Source of the DNA: Pedobacter sp.
GTDB lineage: Bacteria; Bacteroidota; Bacteroidia; Sphingobacteriales; Sphingobacteriaceae
Length of the DNA: 6,161 bases
Direction of reading: 5' to 3'
Assembly (NCBI GenBank): GCA_004295885.1
Contig: SEDG01000154.1
Span: 1-6,161 of the forward strand
Shown here: in pieces, positions 1 to 5,624 of the stretch
Position numbering within the stretch: the stretch's first letter is position 1
How the letters are laid out: each line of letters starts with the position of its first letter
Notes under the pieces: model-generated
Databases searched by the model: none
Told to the model about the DNA's origin: nothing
What the model saw: the letters and a program-made list of their open reading frames with translations, nothing else
Position numbers and translations under genes: made by a program

Positions 1-402
1 AAAGATGAAAGTGGAATTGTTCAAGAATTAAGTTTCCGCATTGCGATGGAAAACTATGCCACAAGGACGATAAGCCCTATTTATAAAAGAGTGTTTAAGG
101 GCAATTCGTTGGTAAATGCAGACACCAAATGGCAACGTTCTGCTGTTAATGTTTTCTATTTTTCTGCTAACGATAAGATTTATAAGTACAACCCTGTTAA
201 CGAAGATCTGATACTGCTCGAAGGAACATATAGTGGTAAAAAAGTGACCATGCTTAAACTTAATGCAGAAGGCACGAGACTAACGGCTGGTTATGAAGGC
301 GCAATTTTAACCCTTGATGTAAGTGTAGGTAAAAATGGAAATATTTTACAAACTCAAACAGGTATTCAAGGCGCCGTAATTGACCAAGTAATTAAAAACT
401 AA
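1..402 (+). CDS. PKD-like/SusCD-associated lipoprotein, C-terminal fragment (5' end outside window)
   Basis: The frame is open from base 1 to a TAA at 400-402, so this is the last 133 residues of a longer protein; the in-frame ATG at 46 is internal and should not be taken as the start. The visible part contains beta-strand-rich, propeller-like phrases such as VFYFSANDKIYKYNP and an alternating hydrophobic segment ending in GAVIDQVIKN. This resembles the C-terminus of the PKD-like family lipoproteins that Bacteroidota encode next to SusC/SusD and TlpA genes. No catalytic motif is visible. It lies 12 nt upstream of the metallopeptidase lipoprotein gene and is almost certainly co-transcribed with it. 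By family analogy it would sit on the cell surface and help bind or display substrate. Assignment rests on resemblance of a partial sequence and on context, so it is moderate; coding status is secure. Confidence 0.6.
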   Translation, partial: KDESGIVQELSFRIAMENYATRTISPIYKRVFKGNSLVNADTKWQRSAVNVFYFSANDKIYKYNPVNEDLILLEGTYSGKKVTMLKLNAEGTRLTAGYEGAILTLDVSVGKNGNILQTQTGIQGAVIDQVIKN

Positions 403-414
403 GAATAGATCACA

Positions 415-1359
415 ATGAAAATAGATAATAAATACTTCGCCTTACTGTTGGTGGGGATGTTACTCTCATGCGGTAAAACCGAAGAAGTAGAAAGTACAGA
501 AAAAACAGTTAAGGAGCCAACCAAGCAAATTCAAGAGCATTGGCCAAATCATGATCTTTTAGTATCGCAAGTATATCAAGATGATAATGTGGCTTTTTAT
601 TACGATGGGAAGATGGATAGAGCTATTACTTGGCCATATAAAACAATGTCTGATACATGGGCTTACGTCAGAAAAACTTACGGTGATTTTGGTGAGGATA
701 AAAGGCTGTATGTAATTTTCCATAAATCTGAAGTGCTTAATAAAGGCACTCAATTCGAAAAATGCATCACTTGTGGTGGGCACCCTGCATCTTATTGGGA
801 TGCAAGCCATGATTTCAGAAACATAATAGATTGTGGGCTTGCTGGAGATCATGATTGGGAAAATCCTACTGGGCAAGATATCGGTATCCCGATTCATGAG
901 GTAGGACACATTGTGTGCGGTGCGAGCCATGGGGTAAAAGGATCCCCGTCTGATGTGTTATGGGGCGATAGTAAATTCATGGAAATATTTAATTACGATG
1001 TGTTAAAAAACATCGGAAGAAAAGATGAAGCCGATAGAGTTTACATCCAAATGCAAACTACAACTGATGTTTTTCCAAGGAAGGGAACTTATTGGTTCAG
1101 AGATTGGTTTTACCCAATTTATAGCAAATATGGCGAAGCATCGGTTTTAAACAAATATTTCGCATTACTGGCAAAAGAATTTCCAAAGAAAAATGGAGAG
1201 TACACCAGGAACCTAAATTGGGGAGAGTTTATTCATTTCTGGAGCGGGGCAGCAGGCGCTGATTTAAAAGAACAGGCAAAACTCGCCTTTGGATGGAGTT
1301 CTGCTTGGGAAGCGATGCTGAAAAATGCGAAAGAGGATTTTCCAAACGTAAAATATTAG
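415..1359 (+). CDS. Putative zinc-dependent metallopeptidase lipoprotein (HExxH, gluzincin-like)
   Basis: The 314-residue product begins with a short lipoprotein signal: K2, a hydrophobic stretch at residues 7-17, and a lipobox LLSC with lipidated Cys19. Residues after Cys19 (GKTEEVE) are acidic, resembling Bacteroidota lipoprotein export signals, so surface exposure is plausible. The key motif is HEVGH at residues 161-165, the HExxH zinc-binding/catalytic motif (His161, Glu162, His165). Glu190 in FMEIF, 24 residues after His165, is the best candidate third ligand, which would make it a gluzincin, comparable in layout to M60-like peptidases. Cysteines at 117, 120 (CxxCGGH), 140 and 168 could form disulfides or bind a second metal. 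The C-terminal third is aromatic-rich and predicted helical by eye. It sits 12 nt after the PKD-like gene and upstream of a TlpA thioredoxin, the context in which SusCD-linked zinc metallopeptidase lipoproteins are usual. The substrate is unknown and I do not recognise a named family with certainty. Confidence 0.72.
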   Translation: MKIDNKYFALLLVGMLLSCGKTEEVESTEKTVKEPTKQIQEHWPNHDLLVSQVYQDDNVAFYYDGKMDRAITWPYKTMSDTWAYVRKTYGDFGEDKRLYVIFHKSEVLNKGTQFEKCITCGGHPASYWDASHDFRNIIDCGLAGDHDWENPTGQDIGIPIHEVGHIVCGASHGVKGSPSDVLWGDSKFMEIFNYDVLKNIGRKDEADRVYIQMQTTTDVFPRKGTYWFRDWFYPIYSKYGEASVLNKYFALLAKEFPKKNGEYTRNLNWGEFIHFWSGAAGADLKEQAKLAFGWSSAWEAMLKNAKEDFPNVKY

Positions 1360-1389
1360 ATATTTAATACTCAAACGCCAAAAGATGAA

Positions 1390-1433
1390 GGAGTTGTTTT
1401 ATAACGTCATCATCCCCGTTGTAATTCAACTCT
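1390..1433 (+). repeat. Long imperfect inverted repeat / RNA hairpin
   Basis: Arms 1390-1406 and 1417-1433 pair over 15 of 17 positions: seven outer pairs (GAGTTG with CAACTC plus one G-U), a 2x2 T/T internal loop, then eight inner pairs (TTATAACG with CGTTGTAA, one of them wobble) around a 10-nt loop. It lies 30 nt after the metallopeptidase stop and 65 nt before the TlpA start. There is no proper T-run after it (the sequence continues TCGCTTTTGG), so it is not a canonical intrinsic terminator. It could be an mRNA-processing or stability element that sets relative expression of the two genes, or a weak attenuator. Structure is seen directly; function is inference. Confidence 0.55.
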
Positions 1434-1498
1434 CGCTTTTGGTAATACAATGCGCAAATTTTAACCAAAAAAAATTACATACAATTAAAACAAAGAAT

Positions 1499-2644
1499 AT
1501 GAAAAAGACATTATTGTGGCTAACACTTGCATTGCCAATTTTTGCTTCGGCACAAACTAAAGACCCAGTCAAAAATTTCAGTATCACTGGTAAAATTGGT
1601 ACACTAAACCAACCTGCAATGGTTTACATAGATTATATGGATGCAGGTGTAAGTCGCCAAGATTCGATACCTGTTGTAAATGGAAATTTTACTATTACTG
1701 GTCACGTTGATGGAATTACCTATTCAAGAATGGCCATTGGCAGATCGGGAAAAGGAAAAGGTTATTCTATCTATGTAGAAAAAGATGTAATCTATTTTTA
1801 TTTCGCAAAGGATAAAGTAGTGATGAATTCTCCTGATTCGTTAATCAATGCCACTATTACTGGTTCAAAAATAAACGACGAATTCGTTGCCTACAACAAA
1901 ATAATTGGTGGCACCATTATGGATTTAGCTAAAGCAGCAAATGATGAATTTAACAGTTTAAGTGCTGATGAGAAAAGAGATTCTGTTGTCATGGCAGATG
2001 TTAATGCCCGATATCTTAAGAGTATGGAGACAAGGAATCAGAAAATGCTAAAGTTCGCAAACGATTTCCCTAACTCATACTTTGCGGTTGTGGCATTATC
2101 TGAAGGCGCTGGAACCAAGGTTAATGTAGCAGTGGTGAAACCAATTTACGATGCATTAAATCCTTCCTTGAAAGCAACCGATACTGGAAAAGAAATTGCA
2201 CAGCGAATTGCTGCATCTAGCTCTACCAAAGCTGGGCAAACCGCTCCAATGTTCACTCAAAATGATCCTAATGGCAAACCGATTTCCTTAGCAGATCTAA
2301 AAGGAAAAACAGTATTAGTAGAGTTTTGGGCTAGTTGGTGTGGACCTTGTCGCTCAGAAAACCCCAACCTGGTTAAACAATACAACCTTTATAAAGACAA
2401 AGGCTTTACCATACTTTCTGTATCACTTGATGGAGAAAAAGACAAATGGTTAGAAGCCATAAAAAGTGATGGTCTAACTTGGTTACATGTGTCTGATTTA
2501 AAAGGTTGGAACAACGAAGTGGGAAGATTATATGGCGTTAGGGCTGTGCCCGCTAGTTTTTTAGTAGATGCTGAAGGAAAAATCATTGCTAATGATCTTA
2601 GAGGCGAGAGCTTAAATAAAAAATTGGAAGAGTTAATGAAATAA
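1499..2644 (+). CDS. Periplasmic TlpA-like thiol-disulfide oxidoreductase with N-terminal DUF4369
   Basis: The product is 381 residues from the ATG at 1499. This start is chosen because it is followed at once by a clean Sec signal peptide (MKKTLLWLTLALPIFASA, cleavage after Ala18, mature protein beginning Gln19). The frame also stays open upstream to an ATG at 1385, but that would bury the signal peptide 38 residues inside and run through the 1390-1433 hairpin. Residues about 26-110 resemble DUF4369 (FSITGKIG, QDSIPVVNGNFTITG), common in Bacteroidota TlpA proteins. The thioredoxin-fold domain spans about 243-381, with the redox motif WCGPC (Cys281, Cys284) and the conserved cis-proline Val350-Pro351. 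It should reduce or exchange disulfides in periplasmic proteins. The neighbouring metallopeptidase has four cysteines besides its lipidated one and is a plausible but unproven client. The gene is followed by an intrinsic terminator. Domain assignment is secure; substrate is unknown. Confidence 0.93.
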   Translation: MKKTLLWLTLALPIFASAQTKDPVKNFSITGKIGTLNQPAMVYIDYMDAGVSRQDSIPVVNGNFTITGHVDGITYSRMAIGRSGKGKGYSIYVEKDVIYFYFAKDKVVMNSPDSLINATITGSKINDEFVAYNKIIGGTIMDLAKAANDEFNSLSADEKRDSVVMADVNARYLKSMETRNQKMLKFANDFPNSYFAVVALSEGAGTKVNVAVVKPIYDALNPSLKATDTGKEIAQRIAASSSTKAGQTAPMFTQNDPNGKPISLADLKGKTVLVEFWASWCGPCRSENPNLVKQYNLYKDKGFTILSVSLDGEKDKWLEAIKSDGLTWLHVSDLKGWNNEVGRLYGVRAVPASFLVDAEGKIIANDLRGESLNKKLEELMK

Positions 2645-2686
2645 AATTTCCAATCTACCTTTTTAGTTAATAGTTATAGTTAAGTT

Positions 2687-2716
2687 AATGCGGATCTGGA
2701 TGGATCCGCATTTTTT
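2687..2716 (+). terminator. Rho-independent terminator after the TlpA-like gene
   Basis: A perfect 10-bp stem (AATGCGGATC, 2687-2696, with GATCCGCATT, 2703-2712) encloses a 6-nt loop and runs into six Ts (2711-2716). It lies 42 nt after the TlpA-like stop codon. It separates that transcript from the fucosidase gene and marks the likely end of the SusCD-type operon. There is no matching A-run on the left, so it should act only on the plus strand. Confidence 0.9.
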
Positions 2717-2781
2717 AAAAAACTAGTAAACAAAAGCTAAATATTATTGGTAAATTATAAACGAACATCAATCATACACAA

Positions 2782-4200
2782 ATGAAAAATATTAAAATTT
2801 ACTTGATTGCCTTACTGCTTGTTGCACTATGCCCAATAATGGGTAAAGCTCAAGAAAAAGTCATTGCCAACAAAACACCACTAAACGTATTGCAACAACA
2901 GTTTGTAGACCTTGGTTTCGGTATGTTTATCCATTATAACATCCCTACCTATATGGAAGATGATTGGGCAGATCCAGATGCTTCTCCAGCCATTTTCAAT
3001 CCAAAACAATTGAATACAGATCAATGGGCTATGGCTGCCAAGTCTGCTAACATGAGTTACGGATGTTTGACCACCAAACATCATAGTGGTTTTGCAATTT
3101 GGGATACTAAAACTACAACATACAATGTGATGAATAGTCCCCTGAAACGTGATGTAGTTAAGGAATATGTCACGTCTTTCCGCAAGCAAGGATTGAAAGT
3201 GATGCTTTATTACTCCATACTTGATACACATCATAAGTTGAGACCTGGACATATTAACCCAACTCACATTAAAATGGTAAAGGATCAACTTACCGAATTG
3301 TTAACCAATTATGGAGAGATTTCTGCCTTGATAATCGATGGATGGGATGCGCCTTGGTCTAGGATTTCCTATGATGATGTTCCGTTTGAAGAAATCTACA
3401 AGTTGATTAAATCGATTCAACCTAATTGTTTGGTGATGGATTTAAACGCGGCAAAATATCCAGCTGAGGCTTTATTTTACACAGATATCAAATCTTATGA
3501 GCAAGGTGCTGGTCAACATATCTCTAAAGAAACCAACAAGTTGCCTGCACTTGCCTGTTTGCCGCTGCAAGCCAATTGGTTCTGGAAATCTTCTTTTCCA
3601 ACCACGGCAGTAAAATCGCCTGCTGTGATGATCAATGAAAATGCATTGCCTTATAATCAGGTCTATTGTAATTTTATATTAAATGTGGCACCCAACCGCG
3701 ATGGATTAATTGATGACAATGCACTCGCCGCATTAAAGGAAATGGGTAAGCTATATAAGCCAGGCTTATCCCTTCCAAAATTTCCGAAGGCAGATGCGCC
3801 AATTATTTCGCATAACCTTGCAAAAGGGCGCCCTTGTAATTCTAGTTGGAGCAACGACATGGATATCATGGATTTCGCAGTTGATGACGATTTCGGTGCA
3901 AGTTGGCAATCTAACCCTAAAGTGGACTCTGTTTGGTTTGAAGTAGAACTAGGAAAAAAAGTACCTTTGAATATGGTTGTATTGTCAAGGAGAAAAGCCG
4001 TACAATCATCTTATGTTTTAGAATATTTCAATAATAATAAATGGTATCCCTTATTGGGCGGCTTACATCAGGTTTCTAATTTGAGAATAGACATCCATAG
4101 ATTTGCTCGTGTTTTTGCAGAAAAAGTGAGAATTAGGTTTGATAAAACAGCATCGGCACCATCCATCGCAGAACTTGGAGTTTTCAATGAGGCCAACTAA
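2782..4200 (+). CDS. Secreted alpha-L-fucosidase-like glycoside hydrolase (GH29) with C-terminal discoidin-like domain
   Basis: The 472-residue product starts with a Sec signal peptide (about 1-23, cleavage after GKA). The TIM-barrel catalytic domain covers about 35-330 and shows GH29 landmarks in order: FGMFIHYN (46-53), TTKHHSGF (97-104, usually KHHDGF), the nucleophile segment ALIIDGWD with Asp186 as candidate nucleophile, TDIKSYE (234-240) with Glu240 in the place of the usual acid/base region, and LNVAPNRDG (300-308, the family's LNxxPxxDG). Residues about 345-470 resemble an F5/8 type C (discoidin) carbohydrate-binding module (LAKGRPCNSSW, ASWQSN, VWFEVELGKK). The protein would release terminal alpha-L-fucose from glycans in the periplasm or outside the cell. 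It follows a terminator, so it is probably transcribed on its own, although it may serve the same uptake locus. The motif deviations suggest a divergent subgroup whose exact substrate could differ from simple fucosides. Residue roles are inferred from motif order. Confidence 0.88.
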   Translation: MKNIKIYLIALLLVALCPIMGKAQEKVIANKTPLNVLQQQFVDLGFGMFIHYNIPTYMEDDWADPDASPAIFNPKQLNTDQWAMAAKSANMSYGCLTTKHHSGFAIWDTKTTTYNVMNSPLKRDVVKEYVTSFRKQGLKVMLYYSILDTHHKLRPGHINPTHIKMVKDQLTELLTNYGEISALIIDGWDAPWSRISYDDVPFEEIYKLIKSIQPNCLVMDLNAAKYPAEALFYTDIKSYEQGAGQHISKETNKLPALACLPLQANWFWKSSFPTTAVKSPAVMINENALPYNQVYCNFILNVAPNRDGLIDDNALAALKEMGKLYKPGLSLPKFPKADAPIISHNLAKGRPCNSSWSNDMDIMDFAVDDDFGASWQSNPKVDSVWFEVELGKKVPLNMVVLSRRKAVQSSYVLEYFNNNKWYPLLGGLHQVSNLRIDIHRFARVFAEKVRIRFDKTASAPSIAELGVFNEAN

Positions 4201-4259
4201 TCAGTTATATAAGGTAAAGATAAAGATCAAATAGGGCGTTGGTCAGCTAAAGTTATTTT

Positions 4260-4284
4260 ATGTTATTTTGCAAGCACATAACAT
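4260..4284. promoter_or_regulatory. Putative promoter -7 element inside a 7-bp inverted repeat, upstream of the Dabb gene
   Basis: The inverted repeat ATGTTAT-N11-ATAACAT is perfect over seven pairs. Its left half overlaps TTATTTTG (4263-4270), one mismatch from the Bacteroidota -7 consensus TAnnTTTG, and a TTG at 4239-4241 lies 21 nt upstream as a possible -33 element. Transcription would start near 4275-4278, giving a leader of about 25 nt. A dimeric regulator binding the repeat would block the start site. The match is degenerate in AT-rich DNA, so this is tentative. Confidence 0.3.
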
Positions 4285-4300
4285 TCCTTAAAATAATAGT

Positions 4301-4633
4301 ATGGAAAGAAATAATATTGTTGATCAAGAAATAACTCACTATGTGTTGTTTTGGCTTAAAAAAGGATTAACCGAACAGGAAATTGCTGAGTTTACAGGCT
4401 TTTTTGAGTTGTTAAAAACGATACCAGTTCTTAAATCGTTAAAGTATGGAAGGGCAGCGAACACCAACCAACGCGATGTGGTAGATAATTCTTTTACCTA
4501 TAATCTAATCTGCATCTTTAAAAATCACGCAGATTGCTCAGTTTATGAAACACATCCCATTCATTTAGATGCGATAAAACAGTACAATCACCTATGGGAA
4601 AAGGTGGTAGTGCATGATTCTTGTGTCGAATAA
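4301..4633 (+). CDS. Dabb (stress-responsive alpha/beta-barrel) domain protein
   Basis: The product has 110 residues with no signal peptide, so it should be cytoplasmic. The Dabb pattern spans almost the whole protein: an opening strand with ITHYVLFWLKKG (about 11-22), a helix with EIAEFTGFFELLKTIP, then SLKYGRAANTNQRDVVDNSFTYNL in two pieces (glycine after the strand, then the D-x-S-F-x-Y-x-L strand), FKNHADCSVYETHPIH, and a terminal strand ending VVVHD. The conserved Y-x-x-HP-x-H segment is clear. Length is typical of single-domain Dabb proteins, which form dimeric ferredoxin-like barrels; some related fungal and plant members are cyclases, but most bacterial ones have no assigned reaction. 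The gene starts 100 nt after the fucosidase stop with no terminator between them, so read-through is possible, although a candidate promoter lies just upstream. Family call is secure; function is unknown. Confidence 0.88.
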   Translation: MERNNIVDQEITHYVLFWLKKGLTEQEIAEFTGFFELLKTIPVLKSLKYGRAANTNQRDVVDNSFTYNLICIFKNHADCSVYETHPIHLDAIKQYNHLWEKVVVHDSCVE

Positions 4634-4641
4634 TAATCATA

Positions 4642-4672
4642 AAAAAAGCGCCTATTCATTAGGCGCTTTTTT
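4642..4672. terminator. Bidirectional intrinsic terminator between convergent genes
   Basis: A perfect 13-bp stem pairs AAAAAAGCGCCTA (4642-4654) with TAGGCGCTTTTTT (4660-4672) around a 5-nt loop TTCAT. With an A-run on the left and a T-run on the right it can stop transcription in both directions: from the Dabb gene (stop at 4631-4633) and from the minus-strand DUF4136 gene, whose stop codon begins only 3 nt to the right. Confidence 0.93.
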
Positions 4673-4674
4673 AC

Positions 4675-5259
4675 TTATGATGAAAGTTTCTTAAAGATGT
4701 TATCCACCACTTTTGGAATATCATTAATGGCTTTTTCAGGATTGTTTATCTCTCCTTCTGCCCAACCTCTCCAAATCACTTTTCCTGATTTTCTATCGAT
4801 TAAGTCAATCATCACGCTCCCTTCTTTCACGTTCATCGTTCTCATTTCAGAGCCTACATAAACAGGGTACGGATTTACGTAAGAGTAATAGTAAAATGTC
4901 CTGCCCCTTGCAAAACCTAATCTAGGTACAATTCGAGCAGGTGGGTTATAATACATAGGTTCATTATATTCCCTTGTTTTTGTAGTTACGCCTGCTGTAT
5001 ACTTAATAAGCAAGTCTGGGTTTTTATTGTCTAACTGATAACCTTTATTGGCTAACGCGTTACTTGTTGCTTCAACAATTCTGTCTGTTGCGATTTGGTT
5101 ATCGTATAATTTAGACGCTTTCGACTTGCTTTCTGGTAGCCAAGCAAAGCTTTTGTAGTTCGCAGAAAGTTTTTTGTTGCTCACTGCATAGTAGTTGTAA
5201 TTGCTACAGGCCGACAGTCCAACTGCCAACGCCAGTATAAAGAAAATTTGCTTTCTCAT
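4675..5259 (-). CDS. DUF4136 domain lipoprotein
   Basis: The 194-residue product begins with a textbook lipoprotein signal: MRK, a hydrophobic core, and lipobox LSAC with lipidated Cys18. The residues that follow (SNYNYYAV) are not acidic, so no surface-export signal is evident and a periplasm-facing outer-membrane anchor is likelier. The body fits DUF4136: an early FAWLP segment (about 38-42), a helix containing RIVEATSNALANKGYQL, NPDLLIKYTAG, a tyrosine- and proline-rich linker (about 100-132), then GSVMIDLIDRKSGKVIWRGWAEGEI and a C-terminal helix ending VVDNIFKKLSS. DUF4136 proteins are widespread in Bacteroidota and Proteobacteria and lack an established biochemical role. The gene is convergent with the Dabb gene and divergent from the isomerase-like gene, so it appears monocistronic. 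The start is supported by the signal peptide. Confidence 0.9.
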   Translation of the reverse strand: MRKQIFFILALAVGLSACSNYNYYAVSNKKLSANYKSFAWLPESKSKASKLYDNQIATDRIVEATSNALANKGYQLDNKNPDLLIKYTAGVTTKTREYNEPMYYNPPARIVPRLGFARGRTFYYYSYVNPYPVYVGSEMRTMNVKEGSVMIDLIDRKSGKVIWRGWAEGEINNPEKAINDIPKVVDNIFKKLSS

Positions 5260-5353
5260 GGTTGTTGTGTTTTATTTGTGTTGGATAGTGGTGTTTCATA
5301 ATTCTCCTTTTTTAATTCAATAAACGCAACCTAAATGCCTAACGATGTGGTGA

Positions 5354-5367
5354 TAAACAGCTGTTTA
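5354..5367. repeat. Perfect 14-bp palindrome (possible operator)
   Basis: TAAACAGCTGTTTA is a perfect palindrome centred between 5360 and 5361. It lies about 95 nt upstream of the DUF4136 start codon and about 310 nt upstream of the isomerase-like start. The length and symmetry fit a binding site for a dimeric regulator, but no regulator gene is in the window. The nearby AGCTTT-T-AAAGCT (5380-5392) is a second symmetric element 12 nt away. Confidence 0.35.
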
Positions 5368-5397
5368 CAATCTCGTGACAGCTTTTAAAGCTTTATT

Positions 5398-5447
5398 CTT
5401 AGGAGGTGTGAGTTTGCGTTTCCCTACTATAGAGACTGTCTCCTGAG
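5398..5447. repeat. Inverted repeat / potential stem-loop in spacer
   Basis: CTTAGGAG (5398-5405) pairs with CTCCTGAG (5440-5447) with one G-U wobble, and three further wobble pairs extend the stem inward. The loop includes a small palindrome GAGACTGTCTC at 5432-5442 that overlaps the right arm, so the two structures compete. No T-run follows, so it is not an intrinsic terminator. Function unknown. Confidence 0.35.
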
Positions 5448-5490
5448 CAGAAAAAATGTCAGTGACTATATTGCCTATATTCATTTTTTT

Positions 5491-5606
5491 GAAAAGCAAG
5501 GGCAGTGGTAAACTTTTATTTGGGCAGCTTATGAAAGATTCCTATGTGTGGTAGGCAGGTAGCGGAAAGACGGAGTTACATTGATAGTAGTAACGACTTG
5601 CTTTTC
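5491..5606. repeat. Distant 10-bp inverted repeat enclosing about 96 nt
   Basis: GAAAAGCAAG (5491-5500) is the exact reverse complement of CTTGCTTTTC (5597-5606). Inside, GTTAC (5575-5579) can pair with GTAAC (5590-5594). This layout could be the closing stem of a small RNA of about 116 nt, or simply chance in a long spacer. No known RNA family was recognised. Confidence 0.35.
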
Positions 5607-5613
5607 TGATAAT

Positions 5614-5624
5614 TGTTATTTTGC
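5614..5624 (+). promoter_or_regulatory. Putative -7 promoter element of the isomerase-like gene
   Basis: TGTTATTTTGC is identical to the 11 bases at 4261-4271 upstream of the Dabb gene. It contains TTATTTTG, one mismatch from the Bacteroidota -7 consensus TAnnTTTG. It lies 51 nt before the start codon. A TTG at 5598-5600 is only 15 nt upstream, shorter than usual for a -33 element, so the promoter call is tentative. Confidence 0.3.

Noticed and set aside
559..930. Minus-strand open frame of 123 codons opposite the metallopeptidase gene
   Set aside because: It lies wholly inside a convincing plus-strand gene with signal and catalytic motif, and its translation shows no recognisable domain.
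895..930. Classic metzincin zinc motif HExxHxxGxxH in the lipoprotein
   Set aside because: The Gly and third His are each one position too far downstream, so a standard metzincin assignment does not fit.
2742..2749. TATTATTG as a -7 element for the fucosidase gene
   Set aside because: It has one mismatch to TAnnTTTG and no TTG at a suitable distance upstream; too weak to list as a promoter.
2881..3288. Minus-strand open frame of 135 codons opposite the fucosidase gene
   Set aside because: It overlaps the conserved GH29 catalytic domain; the translation has no family features and is explained as an antisense shadow. The smaller minus frames at 2389-2586 and 3663-3869 were rejected for the same reason.
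5432..5442. GAGACTGTCTC, reminiscent of the ends of some insertion sequences
   Set aside because: No second matching end, target duplication or transposase remnant is visible, so an insertion-sequence call cannot be supported.
5401..5446. AGGAGGTG Shine-Dalgarno-like sequence followed by a 12-codon GTG frame
   Set aside because: Spacing to the GTG is wrong, the frame is tiny, and Bacteroidota rarely use such sites; the bases are better explained as part of the 5398-5447 stem.
5456..5554. 32-codon ATG frame in the divergent spacer
   Set aside because: It is short and has no Shine-Dalgarno or neighbour support. A hydrophobic start alone is weak evidence in AT-rich DNA.
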